The position numbers and the translations under genes are program-made. Below, piece after piece: positions 11,509-21,700 of a stretch of DNA of 64,000 nt. Positions within the stretch are counted from its first letter, which is position 1, and the number at the start of each line of letters is the position of its first letter. This stretch comes from Hyposmocoma kahamanoa (lineage: Eukaryota > Arthropoda > Insecta > Lepidoptera > Cosmopterigidae), in assembly GCF_003589595.1 (NCBI RefSeq), contig NW_020653715.1:427703-491702 (forward strand), written 5' to 3'. The notes below the pieces were generated by a model that was given only the letters and a program-made list of their open reading frames with translations, was not told the origin of the DNA and searched no databases.

Positions 11509-12715
11509 TTACACTAAATGCAGAATCAATCTTATATAGACAACCAAATCGATCCTTCCTCTAAATTAAACTGGTGTTGCTATTTTACAATTATGATTAT
11601 TACCACACGATCAATATTAATCAATTGTAAATAGTGCCACCTGTTCGTCACTTATACTACTATTTACAATACAACGCCATCTAGTGGTAGTGGGTGAATT
11701 ATTAGCTACATTTATGTTCGATATTATTTTATTGTGAGCTACAACACTCTAACGTAGGTAGATGGGATCACTGACATCGTAATGTTACGAAATCACAGAA
11801 ATAAATCTAGATCGAAAGGTGATGTGGGCGTGGTATGCGTGCCACAATCTTAACATATCATCAAGATTCCCACTCAACACTCCCTCAGTACGCGTCGATT
11901 CTTGCTTGCTTGCGCTTGCCATATTGTGCTGTTTCAGCTGTCGAGTGTCAGTCGGTCCAAAGAAGGCACCTCCTTTCACGCTTACGTCTAATAAACGCTG
12001 TATTAATAAAGTAAATAGGAAAAAACGTAAAATAATTATAAAACTTTCATTACAACCACAATATAGCTAAACTCAAATTTTCTTTGCGTGCTAGACAAAA
12101 AGCATTCTGCGCTCAAACCCTCTACGTAGCGAGCAGTCTATAACAAAGTAAGTTGGATATCTACTCTCGTGCCTAACGTCGCGGCATGACACATATAAAA
12201 TAGTGATGTAGCAAAGATAATTATGGATTTATCGACTAAATCTTGAAGACTTATTATTTTGAAATAACAGAAAAAATATTATTGTTATTGTAAGTTTTTA
12301 CTAGTAATGAACCGTAATGGTAGAGAAATAACATATTGTGAACAAACTAGTTTATTTTCTTATAATCTGTATAAGTAACAAATATCGATACCGATAGATT
12401 TCAACAAAGTGGCGGAGTTTGTCAAAATGATGACATGCTTGATCCTGTTAATGAAGTGCAACATCTCCGTTCTATCTAGATTTATTTCTGTGAACGAAAT
12501 AATATCATATTTATGGACTGGTTGTGTGTCAGGAACACTGACTGTAACTTAAAAAAATCGACCATTTAACACTGCTCCCGCCAGATATCAAATGAGAAGC
12601 ATAATGTATGACGCAGCAACGCGGAAAATTCAACCCCACGTAGTGTACGTGACAAGATTAACTCATTACTTTATTATGGACTCCTTTGAGAACTCTGATA
12701 CTTTTCTTTTATTAC
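11509..12715. other. Intergenic, no gene seen
   Basis: No coding or repeat evidence was found beyond a short acgccatctagtgg motif near 11674. Confidence 0.45.
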
Positions 12716-12755
12716 ATATGACAGGACGAACAAGTTGTGCGCTTGATGGTAAGCT
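12716..12755 (-). repeat. Family C 3'-end fragment
   Basis: Reads acaggacgaacaagttgtgc then gcttgatggtaagc, the complement of the family C 3' terminus. Confidence 0.55.
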
Positions 12756-12964
12756 TTTAACACGCTTTTAAGTATTTATCATTGTTAATTAAAATTTTTG
12801 CTAGTTGAAGGCAGAGTGAAACCTAATGAAGATATAAAAAAATATTAAAAATGCTTGTCTTTTTAATTTCACGCCTCTTTTTTCATGATATAACGTCGGA
12901 TTCCCCATGATCTTGACTCCTCATTGAACAAACTATTCGACAGCTGCTATTTCTTATGATGAAA

Positions 12965-13080
12965 TTCGAGGCCGAGGATGAGATTCGAAGAGGCACATGG
13001 GACGTGTCAACTTTTGTCTCAGGTGGACGGGCCCAGTAGCAAATTAGCAATGCCCCTCAGATTTTACCGGACCGAAGTAT
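12965..13080 (+). repeat. Family C internal fragment
   Basis: Contains ggcacatgggacgtgtcaac, tgtctcaggtggacggg and caatgcccctcagatttt in family C order. It is truncated at both ends and lies about 95 bases from the P-like element that follows. Confidence 0.6.
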
Positions 13081-13182
13081 TCATAAAATTGTTGCTGTCA
13101 TTCTGTCAAATAAACTTTATTTTATTATTATTTTTATGTATAGCGTTATTACGTATTTTAGTACTTTCACGTTAATTGTGCC

Positions 13183-13773
13183 AACAGAGCAATAAATACA
13201 GTAGTAGCAGTGGTTAGTATAGTATAGCGGTTAGTTAGTGGTTAGACAGCCTCGAAAGACCTATCTGAGCTCAGTCCTCTATTTTCGCTTTATATGGTAT
13301 GATTGTGTCGTTCTTTCGTGAAAATTCTCTAAAATCCTAGATAATAAATGCCTTATTGTGCTGCTTTGGAGTACAAAAAAGATAGCCGCGCCAAAAATAT
13401 TGCCCGTGGCGGTATTTCATATCATTGGAAAGTCTTAACAAATTTTCAATTTATCGAAATATTTTTTTTTGTTACAAGAAACGAAAGTAAAGCCCCTACA
13501 GTATGGTCGCTTCTTTGGAGAACTAAATTAATAACTTCAATTCGTCGTCATTCAGCAATTAACCGCTAAATGGCAGCACATTGATTGAAATTTCAATATA
13601 ATATCAAAACGTCGTAACTTGCAATAATAGGTATTAATGGTGTTGAACTTTCAACGATATGTCAACAGGATAAAGTTTAAATTATATTAACAGTCCAGCA
13701 TTTGTTATTTCTTTTCAAATTTGAAACTACGACCAAGGCTTAGGCACTTCCATTGTTTTTTCTTTCTTCCGTG
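13183..13773 (+). mobile_element. P-element-like non-autonomous transposon with THAP remnant, copy 1
   Basis: Boundaries are set by a perfect 8-bp direct repeat ATTGTGCC at 13175-13182 and 13774-13781. The ends are AACAGAGCAATAAA on the left and CTTCCGTG on the right, matching the other copy at 17226-17816. That copy has its own, different 8-bp duplication. The 5' half encodes the start of a THAP domain. An 8-bp duplication together with an N-terminal THAP zinc finger is the signature of the P-element superfamily. No catalytic domain is present, so the element would depend on a transposase elsewhere. Confidence 0.75.
13348..13569 (+). pseudogene. THAP-domain transposase N-terminal remnant
   Basis: The frame starts MPYCAALEYKKDS, and ISYHWK follows at about residues 23-28. 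The THAP (C2CH) zinc finger begins M-x-x-C and has a second Cys followed by a phenylalanine-histidine block. Here the second Cys position is Tyr (residue 9), whereas the sister copy keeps Cys there. After about residue 30 the frame is unrelated. THAP fingers are the DNA-binding domain of P-element transposases. The remnant is too short and lacks a finger ligand, so it is not functional. Confidence 0.6.
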
Positions 13774-13781
13774 ATTGTGCC

Positions 13782-14427
13782 TAATTCACAATGAAATAGA
13801 CGGCACGGAAGTACTACAATCGTCGTTTTCTGCCTATAGTAATTAACATTAAGTGACAAATGTCACTTACAACTAATTTCCTAGAAAATCTTGAAAAATA
13901 AATTACAATGCATTGCAATAACATTATCCGTGACTTCATAATTCACTTGTTCCATAATAAAATTTTATTAGCAAATTTATCGCCTTAAAAATATATTGAT
14001 CGATTACTAATTGATGTTGATTAGAGAAGGAGAAAATAAATTGTTTTTAAAGTGTGCATTTTGTCCTGTTTTAGAGCCTATTCGCCGCCACGCATTAACA
14101 AAATAATCTGACGTATAGTTATAATGGACAACACGGAACAATGCTCAAGTCCCTCGCGGCGCCCCTGTCTTGGACGTGGACTAGTTTAAGTTTACGACCA
14201 CTAAGTGCTCAGAGACTAATGTAATTTTTAAATCAGGTTTGTGAATGGAAGGAATAATGAAAATCAAAGGAAAATGGAGAACAATGTAATATAAAAGCGT
14301 AGAGGTGTGAAAGGCAATGTATCCATAGGATAAAAAAAAAAGTTCTACGTTGTGTGTCCCCACTATTCCTCCCTCGGATTATCAGATAGTCGTACTGCAT
14401 CCTTATACCATTGACTTACCACCTATA
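13782..14427. other. Intergenic, no gene seen
   Basis: AT-rich with no supported reading frame or recognised repeat. Confidence 0.45.
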
Positions 14428-14524
14428 CGCAGGCGTTACTTCACACCGGGACAGTTGTTACAGCTGTACTAAGCAAAGTACGGTCGTGCGTGGAGTACTG
14501 CTGCCACCTATGGTTTGGCTGCTA
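14428..14524 (+). pseudogene. LINE reverse transcriptase fragment (non-LTR retrotransposon)
   Basis: Two overlapping frames give RRYFTPGQLLQLY and then KVRSCVEYCCHLWFG. Together they match the YKAQVRPxMEYCxHLWxG segment downstream of the polymerase core in insect non-LTR elements. A frameshift near 14466-14475 separates the pieces. Only about 30 residues remain. Confidence 0.6.
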
Positions 14525-14699
14525 AATACTACTAACCTTGTATTCAAATAGCAAGCGTGGCAAGAAGCTAAAAAAAGGGTTTGGTAATGAGGAAAGAATG
14601 GACGTTAGTAAAAATGACACAAATTTAGGTAGCGATTTGGAAGGATATGTAGGGCAAGATCGATTTCGGTGAACGTAATATCTTAAATATGTTGAGGGC

Positions 14700-14835
14700 T
14701 TATCAGTTCCTAGGTTTTCACGATTGCTGCACGTAAATGAAATTATTTCTAAAGAGCCTGATACGCTGGTTTGTTTAAAAAAGAAACTAATATACGTGAT
14801 GTCGATCCAAACAAATTGATAAATATTACCACGAA
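14700..14835. repeat. Repeat family H fragment
   Basis: Shares the block ttcctaggttttcacgattg and then aaatatacgcgatttaaatc-like sequence (here diverged) with copies at 15655-15775, 16010-16130, 36185-36300 and 61240-61500. No protein or tRNA head was found in this family. Confidence 0.45.
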
Positions 14836-15654
14836 TAAAGTTCGTGTCTGGAAAGACTGATGGGAGTAGAAGTAGCAAAACCAACATTACGTCATTAGCA
14901 TAGCGGGTGGCGGTCTATAATCCCAGCCTACCACCAGCTGGAATCAGGCTTGATGGTACGAGCATGTATGAAAGAATAAACAATGGTAAAATGCAGTGAA
15001 GCTAAAAAGGTATCTGTTACTTCTGAAAATTCAAATGTGCCAAAGTTTATGATTGTTAGTAAAATAGATACAAAAATTAGAACTTCAACAAAGACTTATG
15101 ACCCAATTCCGACAATATTTTGCTATGACTATAAATAGCGTCAGTGTCGCATCACCTTTACATGTGGATGCTTGTGCACGACTTCATTAAATTCAGGTCC
15201 AAAATTACATGCGCAGCCGTGCTGTATTTTAACAACATTCCAACTAATTGAGTCGAAACAAAAAGAACGATATTCGTTCATTTAACGAATGTTTTAATTT
15301 ACCTTTGATTACTCATTCGTTGATTTCGGGTGGTGATTCCTGTCCATTTATTTTTATTTATATGGTACAGTTTACAGAAAACAGCTTGATAACGTTATTC
15401 GTAAACAACACAAATAAAGACGTCGGTAAATCTTGTTTCTACTACCAACAGTACACGGCTGTAATTAAATGTCGAAAGTACCTCGATCACGAGATCTCCG
15501 GCATGTGGGGTGTGGCCTCCACTGAAATAATCCTAAGCCACTCTAACGACTTGAGATGGTTGACTTTCTGTATGTATGTAATGCGATGTAGCATGCCGCG
15601 TCAAGCACAAATGCAAAAAGCGGTACTGTTCTATATGAGAACGTAAGTCCGAAA

Positions 15655-15775
15655 GAATTTGTCACGGTTGACACGGGTGACCATGGAACCTGTAAAGGGC
15701 CCGAAATGTCGGTTTGTTTGAAAAAACAAATATACGCGATTTAAATCCGGAAAAATAGTTTCATTTCCTAAACAT
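15655..15775. repeat. Repeat family H fragment
   Basis: Contains gaccatggaacctgtaaagg, then cccgaaatgtcggtttgttt and atacgcgatttaaatccgga. This is the best-preserved copy of this orientation. Confidence 0.6.
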
Positions 15776-16009
15776 ATTTGTAAGTTGTCGGACTCCTACT
15801 TGGTCATGATATACATGGTCAAATGATATTCTGCCTAAATTATAATTATTATGTGAAATTCTCGCTACACCACGAACTAAATTAAACTAAATTCTTCTCT
15901 TTCGAATATTGTTATAGAGTAACTTCGTTATTTGTATCAGCCTCACTAAATCATACATTTTCATATCAACTTATGAGGAAATGAAAATACAAATTTTCTC
16001 TAGAACTAA

Positions 16010-16130
16010 GTCGTTTTTATTGTTTTTTCAAGGAAAGCAACGTTTCGGGCCATCGAATAGGTCCCAGGACTTAGAGCAACAAATATGCGGAATTTAGATC
16101 AAAATAGTTACATTTCAAGTTCCAAACCTA
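16010..16130. repeat. Repeat family H fragment
   Basis: Contains aagcaacgtttcgggcc, then aggtcccaggact, and a decayed gatttaaat segment (ggaatttagatc). Confidence 0.5.
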
Positions 16131-16827
16131 AGAACTAAACTAGACACGTATGTTAATAGTGAGTTCCTTCTCTTTCTCAATTAGTGTGGGTTTGTATCGG
16201 GCTATAGATACGTTGTCTGCGAATGCCTCGAGCTGTTTAGGTAAGAATGAGATATCGCTTCAGTTACTAGTGACCGCATATATTCTATTGGTGTTGTCGC
16301 TTTTTGGCAAATTTGTTGCGCACCAAACTTTTTCACTCTCTACCCAGGCCGCGAAATTGTGCTGTTAGCACATCATAAATCGTGTGTAAGATTACAGCGG
16401 TAACAATGTAAGACTCTCTCCCATCAATATCTAAATAAGAAATAGGAAAGAAAGAAAAATCTAATATTAATTAAACGTCCAATCGAATAGGACTTCATTG
16501 TTATCGAATTTTTATAGGTTCATTATCAGTAACTTTTGCTACAATATGCTGCGTATTGTTTTAAGTGTTATAAAAATTAGTTCACGATAAGTATTTTGAA
16601 TCACCGAACCGAAGTCATTCGAAAATGAACAAAGTGAAAATGTTTGTCAATAAACAATTATTTATTGATATACTATTAGCAGATGGTAAAAATTATTACA
16701 AATAAATATTTAGGTGATTAAAAGACGTACTACACATTACAACAAGTGTAAGAATTTAGGTATCTGTGTAATCTATACGTACGTATAAAGGGTGTCATAA
16801 ACTTTAAAAATAATAAATTATAATAAT

Positions 16828-17055
16828 TACCTTATATATAGTGACGCCGCTGGACACAGGCCTCCTGTCAAAAACTTCACATATATCATGAAGTTGGCAG
16901 ATATGTGCTTGTTTCTGCACGGTGTTTTCCTTCATCGAAAAGCTCATAGTAAATTTCAAATTAAATTTTGCACATTTATTCCAAAAAACTCAAGAGCTGC
17001 AAGCCCGGAACCCACGACCCTTTACTTGAAGGCGTTAGGTTATTACGAATTTTCG
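16828..17055 (-). repeat. SINE-like repeat family E, copy
   Basis: It shares cggtgttttccttcatcgaa and the tRNA-like pair of a Pro/Arg-type arm (cggaacccacgaccc) with the copy at 28145-28315. The minus strand carries a B-box-like gggttccgggc. The left edge adds ccgctggacacaggcctcc, a motif of lepidopteran RTE tails. Confidence 0.55.
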
Positions 17056-17225
17056 GCCGCGTCGATAGCCGAACGCATGCATTGAGTTTAATGCGACAAT
17101 TGTCGTAAAACATGATCGGGCTATGCCGATTCCGCGGGAAATTGTAACCAAGAAAATTCGTTTTTATAGGTAGCCAAAATGTGTCGAAAAACGCCCGCCT
17201 GGCTCAAATTGAGGTGTGCTGATCC

Positions 17226-17816
17226 CACAGAACAATAAATACAGTAGAAGTGGCTAGTTAGCGGAGCCTGCCAACTTATAGGTCTCGAAAGACCTATCTG
17301 AGCTCAGTCCGCCGTTTTCGCTTTGTATGGTATCATTTTTCACGCAAATTCTCTAAAATCGCAGAAAAATGTCTTATTGTGCTGTTATGGAGTGCAAAAA
17401 TGATAGCTGCACCAAAAATATTACCCGTAGTGGTATTTTATAATCATCGGAAAGTCTTAATTTAATAAATTTTCAATTTTCTGATTATCTATTCATTCAA
17501 ATGTTAATCGTTCGTCGTAGTCCAACTACTGGCCGCAAGATGGCAGCTGTTGTCTAAAATTTTAATATAAAATCAAAACGTCGTAACTTGCAATCAAGTT
17601 ACGACTAAAGTATTGAACTTTCAATGACATAGCGACAGGGTAAAGTTTTAATTATATTAGCAATCCAGAATTTGTTACATCTTTTTAAATTAGAAAGTAT
17701 GACCAATCATTATCAAGATTTCGTAGTGTTTATCATTTTGTTTGTGTGCGTTTTAGCGACTTCGGTTCCGATGTAATCGAGGCATAAGGCACTTCCATTG
17801 TTTTGTTTCTTCCGTG
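17226..17816 (+). mobile_element. P-element-like non-autonomous transposon with THAP remnant, copy 2
   Basis: A perfect 8-bp duplication GCTGATCC flanks the element at 17218-17225 and 17817-17824. The left end is CACAGAACAATAAA and the reverse complement of the right end is CACGGAAGAAACAA, giving an imperfect inverted repeat that starts CAC(A/G)GAA. The length is 591 bp, the same as copy 1. Internal sequence matches copy 1 along most of its length, with extra insertion near 17700-17780 balanced by loss elsewhere. A short hairpin with 11-bp arms lies at 17580-17605. Confidence 0.75.
17369..17443 (+). pseudogene. THAP-domain remnant with both N-terminal Cys ligands
   Basis: A 24-codon frame starts MSYCAVMECKNDS and stops at TAA. 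Cys4 and Cys9 have the spacing of the first two zinc ligands of a THAP finger, which supports the assignment made for copy 1. The stop falls before the histidine-containing block. Confidence 0.6.
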
Positions 17817-18261
17817 GCTGATCCCAACCCTAATATATGGAACAGAATGTTGAGTATGGCAGAAGAAACTTTGCTTAAGTAAGGTGAATGCTGTAGAAAT
17901 GAGAGCATGTATTTTTGAGGACAATCACATATAAAAGAGTATTGCGGTATAAAAGATGGTGTTGTGAGAAGGATGGAAAATGAAATGTGCCGATGGTTTG
18001 GTCTTATATAAAGGATAAATACAATGACCTAAATTTGTACAACAAATGTGAGTGGAGAGGTCGACCTTTGCGTACATAAACAGAACAAGGAAATCCTTAA
18101 AAATAACAGATGAAAAATAACAAGGACGTGTGTGAATAGATTACTATATGTATGTGTGTGTATATCTCCTTATATATATCTATCCTTATCTTTTAGAAGG
18201 AAACTATAAACGCTTAGCTATGGATAATCTTATGATTGTATACGATTATACATATAATTTT

Positions 18262-18425
18262 AAAGTTTTTATTGAATGTCACGACATTTGACCACGATGT
18301 TCGATTATTTTTGTGAAATTACTCCACTAGTTTGTTCTAATTATTAACACAAAGACCAGGCTCGATTCGAACCAGCGTCTTCTTGCAAACCGTGCAAGAT
18401 GCTATGCTAACTAAGCCACGGAACG
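18262..18425 (-). repeat. tRNA-headed SINE family D, copy
   Basis: The minus strand begins with tggcttagttagcatagc (A box) and ctggttcgaatcgagc (B box). It continues through aacaaactagtggag and ends near cgtgacattcaataaaaac. Related pieces are at 35868-36170 and 45098-45440. Confidence 0.75.
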
Positions 18426-18621
18426 AACCAGCGAATCTTACAAATTTTTCCGAAATTTCCAAAAAAATGAGTGAAGAAACGGTTTGCCAGAAGACGCTGG
18501 TTCGGATTATACATTTATTCATGATTTTAATAATATATGTCAACTGTTGTTCCGATCGTAATCTCATTGTATAATTTATTTATAATACTGTCAACTGTTT
18601 TCCCTATAATTTACAATCAGT

Positions 18622-18650
18622 TATAAAGATAACGTTCCACGGAGTTTCAG
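18622..18650 (+). promoter_or_regulatory. Putative core promoter (TATA box and initiator) of the carboxypeptidase gene
   Basis: TATAAAG at 18622-18628 lies about 27 bases upstream of a TCAG at 18647-18650 that resembles an arthropod initiator. This would give a 5' untranslated leader of about 45 bases before the ATG at 18694. Start-site mapping was not available. Confidence 0.4.
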
Positions 18651-18693
18651 AGGTTTATCAAATTACTCAGACTGCAATTGTCATTCGGACATA

Positions 18694-18773
18694 ATGGATA
18701 TTCATGTAATATTTATCATATTCAGCGTTGTACTGAACACAGTTAGTAGCGGGAAACACGACAAATACGCAGG
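18694..18773 (+). CDS. Carboxypeptidase exon 1 (signal peptide)
   Basis: Encodes residues 1-26 and two bases of codon 27. The start is the first ATG after the TATA-like box and opens a hydrophobic leader (VIFIIFSVVL). The donor is GTAAGC, and the intron (phase 2) is 2.76 kb. Confidence 0.85.
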
Positions 18774-21700
18774 GTAAGCTTTTTGGATTTAGAGCCGTCC
18801 TAATGTAACTTCAGTCCATGCCACTAAATCACGGTTGAATTTAAACGCTAGGTGCAAAGGGAGACTTGCCGATGTCTGTACATACACATGCTAAACAATA
18901 CAATATGAAAGTTGTTAATGAGCTTAAACTGGTTTTGCGTGGCTTGCACACAGGTTTTCATAGTGATACCATCTCTGAGGTCCCGGGTTCGATCCCCGGC
19001 TGGCTTAATGTAGAAAAACTAACTTTTCTATATCTGTGGTTCTAGTGAAAAGGGATACAAGTCAAAAAAGCTAACTTTACAAGGAAACGCGAAAAACACT
19101 TAACGCTTAATATCTATATATAATATATTAAGTTTTAACTGTTTTCCGCTTGCAAAATTGGCTTTTTTTTTGTACCCCTTTCACTAGAGCCACAGATATT
19201 GTCTTGAGTCCGGGTGTTGTAACGTCGTTGTTTCCGATTTCCATAATACAAGTGCTTTACTTACTTACTCTGGGATCGGAGTAACGTATGTGGTGGTGTT
19301 TAATATTTATTTATTATTATTATTATATTACGTGACTAGGGAATCCAATCCCGCATAAAAATTTCAATCCCGCAAGCCGCGGACCCTCGGGACTTGCGGT
19401 ACAGCAAATAAATCATATTTTTTGTTCCAATTAGTGAATACAAATTCACGATTTGTGACGTATTGTGTGAAATATAAGACGATTAGATTTACAAAAAAAA
19501 TCCTAATTGACTTTATAACGTTGTGTGTATAATGTATAATAATCTTCTTAATTAATTGATTTTTTTGATAATTTTTCCGAAGAATTGACAAAGTATTCAT
19601 TAATATTAATAAATAATAATAATGTTTGTTATTACTATTTTAAGGTTCAACTTTTAAATTGGATATTGTATTTTTGCTTAGAAATAATAATAGGTTTCTG
19701 AATAAAATTGTTTATTCGCTTGTTAATGAAGTCAAGAAGAATAAATTACTTAGGTATAAAACATAGTCTGCGGGACTACGAGAAAGAAAAAAATGGGCAG
19801 TTTTCTTCAAATAAAACTTTCTTTTAAAACCCGCAAATCCCGCGGACTCCGCGGATCCCGTTGATCCCACATTTCCAATCCCGCAAAATTGGTGCGTTTG
19901 CGTGATTTGATTTACTAGACGTGTTGTAAGTTACAATTTTCAATAACACATTTTGACAGATTAAACAACTACGTATCACTTAGTGTGTCTCACACTAAGT
20001 GATTATTTACACAACAATTATTTAATCTTAATATAAGTAATTAAAATGTAGTCCTCGTAGCACTCCAAGGGTTTCTAGTTCCTATGTTGAATGTACAAAG
20101 AGTCGAACTCAGGATACTTCATTTTTCAATCCTGTCGAGCAGTCAACTGCTTATTAGCATCACTGTCCGTAATTGCGAGATTTAAAACACTACAGTTGCC
20201 TTGTGGAAATAAAAAAAGAACTGAGTTATAGTCCATCTGTTTAGGTACTTAAATAAACGTAAACAATCTTGAGATGTCTATTTAATGAAATATACATTTA
20301 TAAAATGATTTTCCCTTACCTTCAAATACAAAATACAAATACTTAGCGTCATATGAAATTGCATGCCTATTTTTATACCTATTGATTTGTAAAGCATGTG
20401 TTTCAATAAAAAGATGTATCAAGATTGTTTACATTTAGTTAAGTACCTAAACCAATGGACTATAGTGATTTTTAACCGACTTTAAAATAAGTTCTCAATT
20501 CGACTGTATGTTTTTTGTATATATGTTACGCTTTAACTCCGGCCTTTTTTATTTGTGAACTGATTTTGATGATTCTCTTTTTATTGGAAAGAGGGTACCT
20601 CAGTAGTGGTTCCATTTAAATTTCATGAAAATATTCCACCTCAAACTGGGTGGTGGCAAACTAGCGGATGAATCCGATGTCGCGCACTTTCTGGTAACCG
20701 ATATCAATAAAACTTGGCAAATATATGTAATTCCAAGAGCTTTTGTGCTTGGTTTTTTATGGTGTTTAGTTTCTTATTATTTCCTCGCATTCGCAAGCAG
20801 GAAAGCACTGTATTTCTGCCGCAAAGCAATAACGTGAGCATTAGGTACTGCGTTCCGGTTTTAAAGAGTAAGGACATTAACATTAAGGACGTTACAGGCT
20901 CATGGGACTTGTCAACTTATGTTTCGGGGTGACGGGCGCAGTGGCAGTGCCTCTCAGATCTTTGCGATTTAAAGCTCTGAGGGGCACTGCAACTGTCATT
21001 GATATGCGTGACGTTTATCACGAGCCGTACGACTTATTCGTACTGTCACTTAGTATCATAAAAAAATATAATTAAATTTCGCGGGAAGCTGAAACGGAGA
21101 TTGCGTGTCTCGTGGATACAAAGCACTTATAATACTACCCTCGATCTTGTTACTCAAACTCATCAAGCAATACTTTTATAAATTTAATGGCCTCTGTCAT
21201 TGACTTACAAATAAATGGACGACGAGTCTAATACAAAAACCACGAAAAAAATGTCCCAAGTCAACCTATTTAAACGTAGTGACATGTAAAGGAATATGAA
21301 CAAGCTAAAACGTTGAATTTAAATTGTAATGTCATCGCAGTACTGTCTAATTTTGCTTGCTTCGCTGTCAGTCGAACAAACGAAGACTAAAGCGTGAATG
21401 ACGCTCTGTATACGATTTTAACGCCCTATGAGTTCGGACACTTTTTAGCGCGGACCCGACGTCCATATAATTGTAAGTCAATGGCCTCTGTAATAATTTT
21501 CTATAAGTTTGTCTGTATATCACTTCCAGGTACACAGTCCATGGCGTACACCTTCGAGACGTGCAAGACCAGAGGGTGCTATACGAGCTCCAGCACAAAC
21601 TGAACTTGGATATGTGGCGATATGGTGTTCCGGGAGATAGACCGTCGTTGGTCATGCTTTCGCCAAAACAAGCTGATGTAGTTCTTAATGAGCTGGACAG

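Noticed and set aside
14522..14887. 121-codon minus-strand frame
   Set aside because: Overlaps family H repeat sequence, is low-complexity Ser/Leu/Phe-rich, and has no recognised motif.
15248..15646. 132-codon plus-strand frame
   Set aside because: No signal peptide, domain, splice logic or conserved motif. Composition matches surrounding non-coding DNA and one long frame by chance is expected in 64 kb.
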